From contig CM059587.1 of the NCBI GenBank assembly GCA_030407085.1, forward strand, positions 25,951,001-26,015,000: 64,000 bases of DNA, written 5' to 3'. The stretch comes from Trichopria drosophilae. Lineage: Eukaryota; Arthropoda; Insecta; Hymenoptera; Diapriidae. Under the pieces are notes generated by a model. The model saw nothing but the letters and a program-made list of their open reading frames with translations. It was not told the origin of the DNA and searched no databases. Shown here one piece after another: positions 1 through 13,464 of the stretch. Position numbers and translations under genes: made by a program. Numbering within the stretch: position 1 is the first letter of the stretch; the number at the start of each line of letters is the position of its first letter.

Positions 1-1031
1 TTCAAAAGAAACACTTCGGGCTGTTAATAACGCCACTGACAGTTCCTATCTTGGGAATAAGAACTCACACATGTCAGTTCCAGAGTGACACATTCGGACC
101 TGATTGAATATCGATCTTACTTTCATTATTTTATCCCTCGACATCAGTGTTGTTCTCGAGCCACATCTCTTAACTTACATTTTGTGCCTTGCGAGGTGCT
201 GCGCGTGTGCACTGTGGAGGAAAGTGATTATTGGTGTAATGGTACATTCGCTACATTCAGGACGTCATCAGTTTAAGCGTCGCGATCTCAAACATTTGTG
301 TCCAATGTCCACGTAAAGTTCTATTTTTTTATTTGTGAATGCTGCGTGCTTCTTAGATATGCAGAAGGCAGAGGAGTGTCGATTTGAAACAAGGCGCGGG
401 AAAGATGTTCTAAATCAATAGATTTAAATTTTGGATACGTACTTAACATATCTAATGCAAGCAGAAGCCAACACTAGGTGGTAGGTTTTGTTTAATAAGT
501 TAATTAAAAAGCGATATAAATTTATTTGTATTTCAACTTGTTATTAGGTTACAATACGACAAAACGCAATATTTTTAAGTCACATAATTATCACAGTTTA
601 GAATGTAATTCAACTAAACGTATTAGAAGATGCAAGGCAGAATAATGATATAAATATTGATAGGGTTCGTGGATATTTCAGTGTAAGCTCGTATTCTTGA
701 TCAATACGTCTCGACCTATATAATTTCGTCAATAAAGTTGCCGCCATGTGTTCCCGGAATTCCAGTAAATCTCAGCGATTAACAATTAAAATAACGAACA
801 ATGCCGTCTTTACGATACCTGTTCGTACGTTCAACTTTTCATTCTCCAATCGTCATTAAAAATATGTCGTAAACGGGTGAAAATGTGTCGATTACAAAAA
901 AAGCAATGATTGAGTGTGTATGTAACCACACCGAGTTGTTGCTTTGAGCCGCCATTAAGGATATGATCGGGGATTATAAAATATTCTCTCATATTCAGTA
1001 AATCTTAAAAAATAATGTTGTATGTTTTCAG
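1..1031. other. Non-coding stretch left of the first visible spire exon
   Basis: This is AT-rich DNA ending in a normal acceptor (TTTTCAG at 1025-1031). Short ORFs at 85-316 have no recognisable domain. I see no KIND or WH2 motif, so it is most likely spire intron. Confidence 0.6.
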
Positions 1032-4000
1032 AGAACATGCTGAAACGAGAGCTGTATAATGACAGTAATATTGACATGACTTTACGAAAAGGGTCAAAAG
1101 GATCAAAAGACAGTGAAGGAACTGGATCGGACCAAATTAGGAAACTTATTTCAGTTGACTTCGATTTAAAGGTTAGAATTTTTCTCGTTTAACATTGTTA
1201 TTCGAAGAATATGTTAGGAATCAAAATGAAAACTGGTCTTTCTGTTGCAATGAACAGTTGGATAGTGACGACGATAGTGATGACGATAATGACTACAAGA
1301 TTAGTAGACTAGAGAAAGACGAATCGAAGGCAGATGATGAAAAGGCTGATGAAAATCAAGTTCTTGACAGGTGTTCTAGTAAACCATGGAAAAAAGACAG
1401 CGGACGTTTAACCAAGAATGACTATTATTATTTTCGGGACTCTCAACTTGAATGTAATCATATTCAATGTTACATTATTATGCATGTTTCTTTAGAACAT
1501 GACGCGAACATTTTTACTAGAGTAGACCAGAAGGTTTTCTAAATCTTTTTGATATAGCAACTATTTTGTGTATACTTAAAAAATTAAGAAATCCTATTTT
1601 TCAAGTCTATCAAGCTCGTAATGGTAGTATGTATGATGTGGATATCGATACATGAGTTAATATACTGGGCAGAAAGGGTCAATTCGCTACCTTTTTGTTT
1701 TAAGAAATTATGTATTTGATTATACATAATAATTTGTATTTAATCAAGTTTAAAAACGGGCTAAACTTCTTTTTAATTAAAAGTTTAATGTAAACAATTA
1801 TTTATGTGTGATTGTTCGTATCTTTACCATAGCGTACGACCTCGCAACACAATATCCTTTACGAGGAAGTTCTACGAGAGCAAATTCGGATAAAGAAAGC
1901 ATTGCACTGGCCTACCCCTTTTTAGCTTCAACATTTCTTCCAAAAACTAAAAATCGAGGGTACAAAGTCGGACCAGGAGAAAACATGTTGAGCCCGAGTA
2001 AGATTGCAATTAATACTTTAGACGTGGATTCGAATGTGCAACAAAAAATAGAAGCATCTAGCGAAGCTGGAAAAGGTGAACTTGAATCACGGGACGAGTG
2101 GCAAGATAATACATCTTCTAGTCAGGTATTAACAAATCTAGTTGTACCACTATAACATGTAATTACAATAACAAATGTCTATGGCTGCAGCTGCAAATGT
2201 TTCTTAATACAACAAAAGATTACTTTCGTAATGAATACAAGTTAGTTTACAAAGTCCTTGAAATGTTATATGCAACAAGTAACTTTTAAGCATTGTGAAA
2301 GCCAGTATAGAAATGAAATTAATATAAATTTGATTGTTGTTGCACAAAGGTGATATATGGAGACTGACATTTATATGATGTTATTATTATGTTTCGTTTA
2401 ATAAGCAGGTTTAACAACGATATGATCAATTTTCCGAGCATGTTAACCCTTTTCCACTTTTTTGTTCTTGTACGCTCTTTCGATTGGTATACGCAAAAAT
2501 GAAAATAATTAAAACATAAAAATCTTAAAAACCTACAATATTAAAATTCAATTAAATAAATATTATTTTTTCAATCTATTTTTATTTTAATGTCATTTTG
2601 ACATCTCTTCTTTGCACATTGAATCTTTAAAAATCGTGTAATTACAATTAGAACACAGAAGTTGTAAGAAAAATGAATTTCATTATAATGAATCCAACAT
2701 TATAGTGTAAAATGCCCCATGCTTTTCATAAACTTAACCCTTACCGGATCCATCTGGGTCATATTGATATGAGCAAAAAAAAAACACATTGGTTGATTTT
2801 TCCGTAAGTACCCCTATTGCTATGTAAGAAATTTACATTAAAATTGAAATTTATAACATTTTTTATGATTGTTATTTCAAGATGAAAGGTTTAAGATGCT
2901 TCATAAATTTGTTCAGACTTTGTAATGCACTTTAAAACCTTTAAAAAATACTCGGGTCAAATAGATTCACGTGTATCCGCAATTGGGGTCAAAAAACGTG
3001 GATCCGGTATTGGTTAATTGTTTTCTGCCCAAACACATAAAAATAAAAAAAAAATTACAGGTTGATCCTGAATTGCTAGGAGAATTCCTAGACGAAAGAC
3101 TGTCCCTGACGTTGGCAGAAATCGTACACATTCGAAGCGTACTGACCAAAGCAGAACTAGAGTCGTTGCCGGTAGAGGGTCGAGTCAAAGAAGATGTAGA
3201 GAAAAGACGCGTGTGTTTCTTGTGTTTAAAGACAAGGTTCGGATTGCTAGGACCCTGGGGTCAACGATGTCGTCTCTGCGAGAGGACTGTCTGTGTCAGA
3301 TGTTGTTCCAAGATGCGGATTCCCACGGAACGCTTCTCTCGGGTACCAGTAGTACTGCTCTCTCCAGGAGTGCTGCTCTCGCCGTGTTCGGAAAACTGCT
3401 CGGAAAATGGGTCACCTGTCCCAAAAGCTGGATGGGCTAGGTCTGTCAGCGCTGACTGTTCTGCACCGTCTTCCCCCGCGTTCCAACGCGAGCTACGACT
3501 GTCCGCTACTACGACCGGAACTGCGACCACATCCACTACCAGTAGTACTACCCCACGGAGTAATTCCGGTTCTCCATACTCAACGCCAGTTCGTGTACGT
3601 AGAGATCGAGATCGGGACCACAGCACAGAAAGACCGGCTTTTCAAAGAAGGTAAATAAAATAAGAAGTTATTCCATTGTCAATGCAACATGAGATCTGCT
3701 AGTGATTTAATACAAAAATTGTCTTCTTGACCGCTTTACCTAAATAATAATGAAAGTGGCTCTTCTTAGATTATAAATCCCTGGTTTTCCAGCAAACGAA
3801 AAAGTATTAGAAAGTATAGAATATAGAGAATTTGAATGCTTCTTTATTCTTCGCTATGTAATAGGATTTTTCCTCCATTTATATTTTCAACTTGTAACTT
3901 TTTATTTAATTTAATTTTACTATTTTTTTATATTTCTTTTATTATTATAAATTAATTATAGTAAAAAAAGCTGTTTTCATCTGGTCGTAGTCCACAGCTT

Positions 4001-7000
4001 ATGAAGCCTAACTTGAAATTACTACAAGCCCACAATGCTGACCTCTGGTCTACCACTGTCAAACACTATTTTAATCCTAATTTAATATTTATGTACACGT
4101 AATGCAGGGTTTTAAAGTCGTACTCCTTTTTTTTTTCATTTTTGACCACCCCTCCCCTCACACGTACACAACTTTAGCCATTTTAATGAAGCCCTTTACA
4201 TAGGTCGTATTTCCTGGCTTACACTCCAAATGGTAACGTAGTTTATGGACCACCACTAAGCGGAATTATTACAAAGCATTCTCAAGTTTCTAGATTGAGA
4301 ATGATTAAGAATGTCTCACAGAAGCACTTCTGGAAACATTAGGAAGCATTCCCAAGTTTCTGGATTGACAATGATTGAGAAAGTCTTACAGAAAGACTTC
4401 TAGAAGCATTAGAAAGCCTTCCCAAGTTCGTAGATTGAGTATTATTGAGGATAACTCAGGGAATCCTTCGGGAAGCATTAGGAATCACTAACTGACAGTT
4501 TCGCAGGAAGTATTCAGAATGTTAGAAAACATATGTGTCAATGAAAAAAATAGCATCAATATCAAGGAAGATGTAAAAAATCTGCATTCTTCTTATGTCG
4601 GTTTGTTACATAATTTACGTTCTAATAACTTTCACACTTAATATTCAGTTATTATATTTAAATAATAATACACAATGTTGTTTATTTGTCTATTTACAAA
4701 CGTATACAATGAAACACACCAACATGGTCCCGTTGGCCACTTTCGTATCAGTCGCTATGAATGATGCGTGGTATTATATACAATTTCACAATACGGTAAA
4801 ATGTCTTTACTGTGTAACCGTTTTTTTCTTGTTTTTTAATTTTTACTAGATCGAATCGTTGGTAGTGTAACAGGTTTTTAATTTGTATTGGATCGAATCG
4901 TGAGTGAAACATGTTTTTTTCTCTGCTAGTTTTGTTCATCTTTATATTAGGTTTGTGGTTATAATTTCTCCGTTTTATTGTAAAAATTGTCTATTCCTGT
5001 AAAATAATGTACTATATTTTGATAAATATACCATTTTTTTTGTAGTCTCTGAAGATGACATCATGTGATGTCGTAACGTCAGAAGAAAAAGAATCATCTT
5101 GATTTAATGTGGTTGATTTAACCCTTCATGACTCGGATCATCGATAAATTCAAAGTATCCAATATGTGTCAATGCTTCATTCAAGTTGTATTGGCTTTAT
5201 AATTGTTATGCATTGAGAAGCATTCAAAAGTAACTTCTCATTGCTTCTCAATCATTCTTCGTTTCCTGGGTTTCCAGACATTATTTTAAAATGATTTTGC
5301 CACCATATTAACGTTTCAGCCTTCTATATGGGCCATCATTAGAAACTCCTTTATTAAAAATTGTAACAAATAGATAATTTTACAATCAAATAAAAATTAA
5401 TGAAAAAACATAACCTCACCTTATTACTGTCAAATTCAGTTTCTTACATGTTTCGTTTTGTAAGCCACATGCAACATTTGGACATCGTGTTTTCATGACA
5501 ACTATACGTTTACGTAGAGAAAATTTTATTCAGAGAATATTTACTAGATATAGAAGAGTTTTGTATCACTTTTACGGGTTACTGAACCTTTAAATAAAAA
5601 AAGAAAAATTTCGTTAGTTAAATTACTCAACAATTCAAGTTACTTGTTGAAAAGAATTTATGGAAATACTCATAATGGTTGTTAAAGATCTTACTTACAT
5701 GTGTTATTAATTTAAAACAAGTTGAATAAAATATAACTTCGACCTGATGTGTTACAAACGTGACATGTGCTTTTGACATTAATCGTGGATTTTGAATTAA
5801 CTACGGTATAATAAACAGCAGCGATATTAGCGACAGTACACTGTAAAAAAAGTCGATGTAATTTTACAGTGAAAAAGTGGAAATAAAAATACCAGTGAAA
5901 ATCATTGTAAATTTACAGTGATATTGTAAAATTCCTTCATTATCGATGTAATTTTACATGTGCACTGTAAAACGGAAAAAATCAGTTCTATATTTACACG
6001 TCACTACAATATTACAATTGGACTGTAAAATTCCTCGAGTCTTTTACATTTCCACCGTAAAATTACATGGGCTCAGTGAAATGTCCCAAGTTTTGGTGTA
6101 ATTTTTAGATATGATCGGAATTATATATCAATATATCAACTAAATTTTTTGTAATTCAGCTACCTATAATTTGTAATGTCTTCAATTCCCTTTTCGTTAA
6201 AAATATAAAGTCACTCAATAAACGAAATAGCACATCTGTACGGTCGACGAGAACGGCGAGAACCACTTTACAATGTGCGTGTAATTTTACATTTTCCGTG
6301 CTTTTTTACATGGAAAACAATTGAAAATTACAAAGACGATGTAAAATTACATTTTTTTAAATTACACAATCGATGTAAAATGTATTTTTATTTCCACCTT
6401 TTACGCTGTAAATTTACGTTTCCATTGTAAATTTTACACGTTTACGGTAAATTTCCTTCTGTTTTCATTGGATATTTACCGAAAACATGCTATTTTACGA
6501 GAGTAATAGGAAATTACAACAAGATTGTAAAATCTCAGAAATGTAATTTTACATTTTCTTTACACAGTAGGTATTTCGTCATATGAGACCGCGAATTTCA
6601 AATGATAGTATTGACCAAATGGTAGTGATTTGTTAAGGTGGTTAAGGTTCCAGAAAACTTCCCTATGACCAAAATAGCTATGACCAAAGTTTATCATGAT
6701 CAAAAATATCCACGACGGAATTCCCATGAACCCAACCGCATCATAGATATCTGCTGACAGTCCTGTCTGACTTTTATAGATGAATTATGAAATGTCAATG
6801 GTAAAATCGTCTTTTATATCCTGCCAATAGGAAATGATCGACAGGTTTATCAACATGTTTATCATCATTTAGAGTCAATGATGCTAAGTCAATCATGACT
6901 AGAAAAGTGTCAAAATGAGATTGCAAATAATGTGCAGCCTATTATTGGTTAATTATTGCTCCCACAGCAAATTCTAGTGATTGGTTATTTAGGTCCTGTC

Positions 7001-7618
7001 AAAATTGGACCATATTGAATACCAGTTAATAATATTTATAAATGAAACTCTCGAATAACAAATTTTCTTCAAATGTAGTTATTTGTGTAAAATATTGGCT
7101 AAGCATATTTGATCCATCATTTTTAACTTGTAAAATGAAGTAGATTACAACTTTTGTTAACGATTTTGAAAAAATTGCACGCTATTCTGAATTTTTGAAA
7201 AGCGACGTTAAATTCAAAATCAATGACCTCAAAAACGTTAGTATAATAAGTTTGGTAGGAAACAGTTCGTTTAAAAAATGCATGCCATACGAAGAATGGG
7301 ATTTGCTTCTCAAAACATTCACATTAGAATATTTTTTAGTATGCCTGTAATATTTATAATGTAGAATAATTCTTAAATCGGAATTTCTCATATTTGTTGA
7401 ACAGGAAAAGCCCGGCAACCTTTGGGAAATTGAACAAGACTGGTGGAACTGAGCAACCGCTAGCTGCGGAACGACTACGTGGCGCTGCTGTCGTCGTCTG
7501 TCATGATTGTCGCATTATGGTTATTCAAATAATCAAAAGCTCTCGCGTGACACGAGCTAACATCCGTAACAACATTATATCACGATTAACGCTCAATCTC
7601 TCACCAGCGTATGTTTAA
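1032..7618 (+). CDS. spire: Protein spire, 3' part (actin nucleator; Spir-box and FYVE-like zinc finger)
   Basis: Spire nucleates actin filaments through WH2 repeats and works with formins at vesicle membranes and in the oocyte. Proposed coding exons are 1032-1171, 1258-1453, 1833-2125, 3061-3650 and 7405-7618 (stop TAA); all joins keep frame (phases 0, 1, 0, 2) and have GT/AG ends. Exon 1032 opens mid-codon, so the N-terminal KIND and WH2 exons lie outside the window. The third exon carries YDLATQ, a motif I recall from insect Spire linkers. The fourth carries the Spir-box ([19 protein letters not shown]) and then a cysteine-rich FYVE-like domain (CFLC, CRLC, CVRCC). After a Ser/Thr-rich loop of about 100 residues, the last exon supplies the final pair, CHDC, followed by IIKSSR as in the human SPIRE1 C-terminus. 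The donor at 1453 is the least certain junction. AATAAA signals occur at 8129 and 8295. Family identification is secure; the first two exons are less certain. Confidence 0.9.
2738..3013. mobile_element. TTAA-flanked MITE in spire intron (piggyBac-like ends)
   Basis: A 276 bp element is flanked by TTAA at 2734-2737 and 3014-3017. Its ends are inverted: the left begins CCCTTACCGGATCCA and the right, read in reverse, begins CCAATACCGGATCCA. It has no coding capacity. The right end lies only 43 bp before the fourth spire exon's acceptor, so an ORF there that runs into the exon is misleading. TTAA targets with CC-initial ends are hallmarks of the piggyBac superfamily. Confidence 0.65.
4275..4490. 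repeat. 70 bp tandem repeat, three copies
   Basis: Three diverged units begin at 4275, 4345 and 4415, an exact 70 bp spacing. Each starts AGCMTTCYCAAGTT and contains a GATTGAG block and a CTTC-AGAAGCATT block. It lies inside a spire intron. Confidence 0.75.
5839..6567. mobile_element. CACTGTAAA-ended MITE filled with TGTAAAATTACA units
   Basis: This 729 bp element is bounded by TA on both sides. The left end is CACTGTAAAAAAAG; the right end (TTTACACAG) is a diverged inverted copy. Nearly the whole interior consists of short self-complementary units of the type TGTAAAATTACA or GTAATTTTACA, irregularly spaced by roughly 25-40 bp. A second member of the family lies at 24543-24905. It encodes no protein. 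The TA flanks suggest a Tc1/mariner-type element, by inference only. Confidence 0.6.
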
Positions 7619-10513
7619 TCAGAATACTGTTAAAATTAAGAGAAACTTATATATGTATAGTGACGTTCATTCATTGTCATCTTCTTTCGCTTATTTTTAC
7701 CGCGTTTCTTTTACTTTTGTACAATATTATATATGTGATGAACTCGCTAAGCTCGTTTTACATTATTTTCATTTCGTGCTAATTGGCCGGCCATTCTATA
7801 TTTTTTAGTAGTATAAAAGACAGTAATCGTTGGGTCTGGTGTGGAAAAGTACTATCGAAAATCAATCAGACAATAATTTTCTTTCGGGCATAGCACGTGC
7901 TTTATGAATATCAGGGATAGATTATTTAAGGATACTTTTGGGTGTACATATTCAGTCACCGCGGTAATTTAATCGTCTCAATTTTACATTAAAAAATCGC
8001 GCCACATACTTTGTCGCTCTCTTCTCCGATCGCTTTTATCTCTTAGCATTTGCCAACTCGAAATAATTATAGTTTAAAAGTAAAGATGCACGCAACATTA
8101 TTATTGGTATGCTGCTAAACTTCCATTAAATAAATGTAAATACGACGTTCTGATAAGTTGACGAAACAGAGAAACAGTCAAATTTGCCTAACGGGGTACA
8201 CCCCTTTATTGCCTTTACTGTTTTGTATAAGGCGAATGTATCTAGTCGTTTAGTTGCAGTTCACTGTAATATATGATGATATAGACGAAGAGTAAATAAA
8301 ATGAAAAAATATTAACAATATCTTTATTTAATCCTACGTCGAAAAGTTGTTCATTTTCAGGTAAAATTAAACCCTAAATGGAGGTTATGTCAGCCTGTAG
8401 TCGTGGAAACCGACAGTTCTATAGAAATTTATTATTATTTCATTATATAAATACAACTTATTCGCTATTACTTCATGCATTTAGCATTAACAATAAAAAT
8501 AACATCAACACTAATATTAAAAATCTTGCTTTTTATGTTTTTATAAATCATAACTATGATCTATGAAACTAGCTCCTACGTCTTACACTTATTTATAATA
8601 TGTAGCTGACAAGTCTTACCAAAACGACATGTTCTCTTGAACTTTTGTTGCCATAAAACAACGTAAAACTTCACAGATAATAAAATAACATCCCAGTATG
8701 GATAAACTTTTATTTTTAATTGAAAACTTGTAATATGAGTACAAAACTAAATTTGATACCTGCGCGAGTAATTACTGTTATCGCATTTCATAGCCTATAA
8801 AACATCCAAGCGAAACATTTGGAATCAGTTTTTGAACTTCAAATTTTGCTTCAAGTTACACCACCTTTTTTATTACAGTTTTTGGTCATTGTATAATAGT
8901 TTTTATAATTTCTCTACCGATTTTATTGAGCTGTACTTACTACCTCAAGGAATACATATATTTTAAACGTGTATTATTTCTGAGTTAAATAAGGTGTTAT
9001 AAACACGTTTACGTTCCTCGCTACGAAGCCCAGTTATTTGGTTTTGTGATAAACTCATTGTTCACCCACACTTTGCCAAGAAGCGGTAATAACTTGGGAA
9101 GCGTCGGGACTATTGATCGAAAACGATTATTGTTGCTAATAGTATATTTCGTATCCCCACTTCTACGTCCTTAAAAATGTATACTTTTAAAGATGAGATT
9201 TATAGATTATAATAATTGGGTTGTTGATAAAAATATACAGATTCAATATCAATTTTCACAAAAACTGCCCTAGTGGCAATCTTTGTGCAGTCTGCATGCA
9301 GGCTTAGTGCAGATTTTTGAAGATCTTAGTGAAGACCACGAGTGGTCTACGTTTGCATTTTACTGTGGGTCTGCATCACGATTCCGCGTATTTTTTGAAT
9401 AATGTAACAAGATTCTGTAAGAATAATATTTTAGGTGGATTGAAGACTCTTCAATATACTTCAGTATCAGATTCTTTAGTATTCAGAGAGTAATAATAAT
9501 CTGCACCACGACTTTGTTTCTTTAATAAATGAAACAAAATGCAAAAGATATTTTAACTGCCTAACTAGTGAAGACAGTGCCGCTAGGGTATTCTATAAAA
9601 ACCTTTTTCGTCATTATGTCTGCAAATAATTTCAACGCTTTTCGTATGTAAGTAATTTAGCACGTTTCAATTACACATACCGATAAGATTCGAGTGACTC
9701 TCGTACCCAGAGACTAGAATATACTTTTCCCAAGGTTTTCGGTGCACTGAACCCAAATCCGAGGTCAAATTCTCGCAATTGGACTAGTTTTCGAGATATC
9801 CTAACCTAAAAGTGCAAAAATATCGATTTTGAGCTATATTTGATGTTATGTAGTATCGAATTTTGTCTTCTACTGCTTTTACTTAAAAAACTGTTAACAT
9901 CATCTTAAACTATAAATGCCGCGTCGTTTGATTAAATATCTATTTTTTTCGCAGAGATATCGCATTTTGAAATTTTCATGTTTTATAATTCATGCCCGAT
10001 TTGGCAAGACCATTAACCCTTTGAAGCATACGCGTCTTCTTAGAGAAAACAGTTAAAAATTGGTACCCGGGGGATTTCGGGGTCGCTGTTCACGAATCTG
10101 CATGTGGGTTTCCTACAGTTTTCCGTCTTATTTACTAGTCTCGCTAAGCATTATTTTTCTCATTTTAGTGGCGTACATTCACGCTCGTATTATTGTAGGG
10201 GATTTTCCCGTTTGTAACGCTTGGAGTCTCTCCATTAACTAGCATCTTTATCGACTTGTCTTATCATAATCTCATTTTCTATTAAGCACTTGACTAATTT
10301 TGACGCATTGTTATCTCGCTATCATATAAAACAAAATTTTGATGTTTGTAAAGTGTTTTATTACAATATATATATATATATTGTATTTATTTACATATTT
10401 AACTTCTCGTTCGCGAATCGTCAAAACCATGAATTTAATTTTTTTCAACTTCGATTAATTTAAGCGGTTAAGAAAATGTCATATAGTTGGTAGTCAACAA
10501 ATAAATCTTTTAT
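7619..10513. other. Non-coding DNA downstream of spire
   Basis: This stretch holds the spire 3' UTR and AT-rich intergenic DNA. An isolated transposon end TTAACCCTTTGAAGCATA, matching the left end of the 18161-18783 element, lies at about 10014-10031. A short TA microsatellite is at about 10368-10382. No gene is recognised. Confidence 0.6.
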
Positions 10514-11850
10514 CTAAGAACTGTTCATTATAGATAGACGGCTGATCGAATATAAGTCACTAAAAAGTGAGGGGTTTACCTTTTTAGGTATCGAGCATAC
10601 CGAAGCAATTTTCCAGATATCAGGAAATTCACAATCCACAATAATATTATTGATAATTGGGAGTATTTCAGTCCGACAGAAATCTTGAACTCTCAGAAAC
10701 ATTTCGCCTGAAATACCATCAATTCCTATTCCTTTACAACTTATTTTTTGCAAAATACTTGATAACTTAAAGAGTGATATTTCAGAAAATGAAAAAGTTG
10801 CTGAGTTTGGTAGCTTATATGACTGAAAGTTTTTGAAAAATTTAGTTAGATGCGGATTAGGCATTTTCTGAGGACAGCTTACAAAATGTTCATTAATGGC
10901 ATCAGTATTGTTATATAATTTGCCTAAAATAAGCAATCCGCTCTCGTGTTATCTCAGAAGGTATAAAATTATGCACAGTTTTATAAAAGTGTCTATCAGG
11001 CTGCCGTTTCGATGTTCGCATAATCGTTTCCTAATTAATATCTTAATCATGTCAGTGATACATCGAACGCTAGGTTTGGTCACTCTGGCATGTATAATGG
11101 GAGCAAAGACATCGAACAACTCAATAATAACATTGTTTAGAAACTCAACTTTTTCATTTTTATTATTACAATATGAAATTAGGCCTCAAGGATAAAAATA
11201 TGCTGCTAAAACGTTGAAAATCGCGAAAGCTGATAAGTTTTGCGTTCCGAGGTGGCCTTGGACAATCGATGAGACAACCAACCATACATTGATCAGCAAC
11301 CTCGAATTTATTTGATGAGAACGAACGCGTTACGGATTTTGACCGAAGAAGAGACCATAATTAGGTCAATTAGCGAACTTGAGTTAGTGGTAATTCTGGA
11401 TGGGTCATTGACCACCTGCACGAGATTAGATTGCTGTAAAAATTCATGAAGCATTAAGACATCAGGTTTATTGAAAGCAAGTAAGTTAATATTGAAATCC
11501 CCTAGCAAAATAATACGATCAGAAATAGGATAAATCGAGTTAATAAAATTTGTTCAGGCAGTTTGAAGATCATATGACGGTCAGTAAATAACGCTAATAA
11601 TAAATTTAAAATTTTGATAATTGAACGAACAAAATAGACTTTCGAGACCATGTTCATCAAATAAATTGTCAATAATTACCCAACATTTCTAGCAATTTTT
11701 GTAAAAAATTTAAATACCTCTACCTCGTCTACCAGACCTATCGGACCGCAAGTCGGAATAATTGCGAATAGAAATATCTTCATATGGAATTGCATCCGTA
11801 AGCCGAGTTTCGGAAGCGCACTTCAAATGCACCGGTCGACTACATTCATT
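10514..11850 (-). pseudogene. Decayed LINE (endonuclease and reverse transcriptase fragments)
   Basis: On the minus strand, upstream to downstream, there is an endonuclease part: SETRLTDAIPYEDISIRNYS at about 11.8 kb, a GRRGRGI remnant of the usual GGGVAIYVK motif, then GDFNINLL and SRITTNSSSLIDLIM at 11308-11508. A reverse-transcriptase N-terminal part follows at 10514-10936, with GIGIDGISGEMF (family GPDGI), FPDIWKIASVCSIPK and a degraded DFRPIS block. Frameshifts and stops separate the parts and the catalytic FADD box is absent. This order is that of APE-type non-LTR retrotransposons (Jockey/CR1-like). It is a dead 5'- and 3'-truncated copy. Clade assignment is tentative. Confidence 0.8.
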
Positions 11851-12506
11851 GAATTTAATTCATTAACAATTCATCAAAATAATTTAATAACGTTAGGTCA
11901 ATATAAACAACGATATGGCTATGTTTCTGAACCAAACACGCATTAAATGAGAAAAAACAAGGGTGCCCACAACCGGTTACATGAAGGTGCCCATCGCCGG
12001 GAATGGCAGTGATTATTTAAAACGCCAATAAATTATGTCATCCAACAATTTTTGTTAAAAATGAAATCGAATCACAAAATATAATGATCACACTGTACAA
12101 AAAATGAAATACTTACCGCTTCGAAATAATTCACACTGATTTATATCACTTTGAAAACAGTATACAATTACATTTCTGTTTATTTATTTCAGCTCAGTTT
12201 TATTATGCTCGCTGCTACGACGGAAATATATAAACATGATTAGAGCTGTATAAAATGAAGTAATAGAAAGTGTAAAATATATTTGTATAGTATTGGAAGC
12301 GTAACAAATACCAATATAGAAAAACAATCAAGGTTTATCAAGAAGCTAATTCCTTTCTGAAATATTCTCTAGTTAATGACAATTATTATTTATTAAATAG
12401 ACAAAAAAACAAGACACATACACATGTAATTTATAAATAAACCGTCGATACTTACCACAGTTAAATAGGGAGAAATTGAGCAATGAATTCAAGAAGAAAA
12501 GAGTAG

Positions 12507-13410
12507 AGTAGCATCGACAGAAGTGGGCCACACTTTGGTTTTCATGCTGCAGGTTGTTCAAAAGTTAATATTTTTGAAAACTAATGGGTCTATTTGCAGA
12601 GTGATTAGCTAACTTTTGGCAAAGACTTATTTAAAATTTGTTAATTTTAACATATTGTTTTACGTTGTTAATTAAAAAAAAGAGAAATTTGCGATTTCAC
12701 GATTTTGCTGACAGAAGTGGGTCACCTAAGTTTTTCATCTAAAACAATAGTAACAGGATCAAGCACTATGATTTTTTATGTTAAATAATTACTTTTTTTA
12801 ATAAATTGTATTGCAAAAAACATTTTTCATGTGTAATACTGTTTATTATTTTGCCTCAGTAATACTTTATAATACAAAGCAATGTAGTAGTCGATGGGTT
12901 CATAGCCAGTCGGTTTCAGTTTTTTTTTGCGGCATGATCGCTAAAGCGTTCAAATTAATTCATCGAATCTCTTGATTAATTTATATAAAAACACTAAATG
13001 TCGAAACAGAACTTTAATGATGCGGCCCACTTCTGTCTGCAAAGAATGGCCCACTTCTATCCACAAGCATAATTTGACGCGAAATAACGTGACGAGAATA
13101 CCACACGACAAAATGCTAAAGGTTCTTTAAACTTTTTAATGTTAGGCCTAATACTAAAACAAAGGCTACTTACCCGATTGAATTCAATTATTAACTTATG
13201 CAAATCACAATAACGTTCAGAATAAGAAAAAAAGAAAAAGTATATATTTTTAGCGCTAATTGCTCGTAAACACAAATGTACGCCTGCACGCTTCAATGAC
13301 CTACTGAAAACTGAGCTATTGTTGATAAACGAAAAACAAAATATTCAGTTGGCGGTCAAGTCACTCGCAAAAACAAAAATGGCGGGTGGCCCACTTCTAT
13401 CCATGCTACT
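12507..13410. mobile_element. Non-autonomous DNA element with GTGGGCCA inverted ends
   Basis: The left end AGTAGCATCGACAGAAGTGG and the inverted right end AGTAGCATGGATAGAAGTGG match at all but two positions over about 24 bp, and the next bases are GCCA on both. Further copies of the motif GTGGGYCA occur inside (about 12717 and 13022-13055). The 0.9 kb element lies just downstream of the ADRM1 3' end and shows no transposase. Confidence 0.6.
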
Positions 13411-13458
13411 ATAATAATTGGAATGAAATAAGTTCCAAATTAATTGAGATAAGAATAG

Positions 13459-13464
13459 TTTATT
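13459..13464 (-). promoter_or_regulatory. Likely ADRM1 polyadenylation signal
   Basis: AATAAA on the minus strand lies about 127 nt past the ADRM1 stop codon, a usual distance. It is the first such hexamer seen downstream of the stop. Confidence 0.5.

Larger units (their letters stand above)
3651..7404 (+). other. spire: Last intron of spire (3.75 kb), repeat-containing
   Basis: The donor AAG|GTAAAT at 3650/3651 and acceptor AACAG at 7404 join the two halves of the FYVE-like finger in frame. The intron holds a 70 bp tandem repeat (4275-4490) and a CACTGTAAA-ended element (5839-6567). I see no other gene in it. Confidence 0.8.

Noticed and set aside
85..316. Two overlapping small ORFs near the left edge
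   Set aside because: No recognisable domain, no splice context and typical length for chance ORFs; more likely intron.
2971..3060. In-frame extension of the spire exon to the left (about 30 codons)
   Set aside because: It runs through the end of a TTAA MITE and an A-rich tract; the acceptor TTACAG at 3060 and the in-phase upstream exon explain the coding start at 3061.
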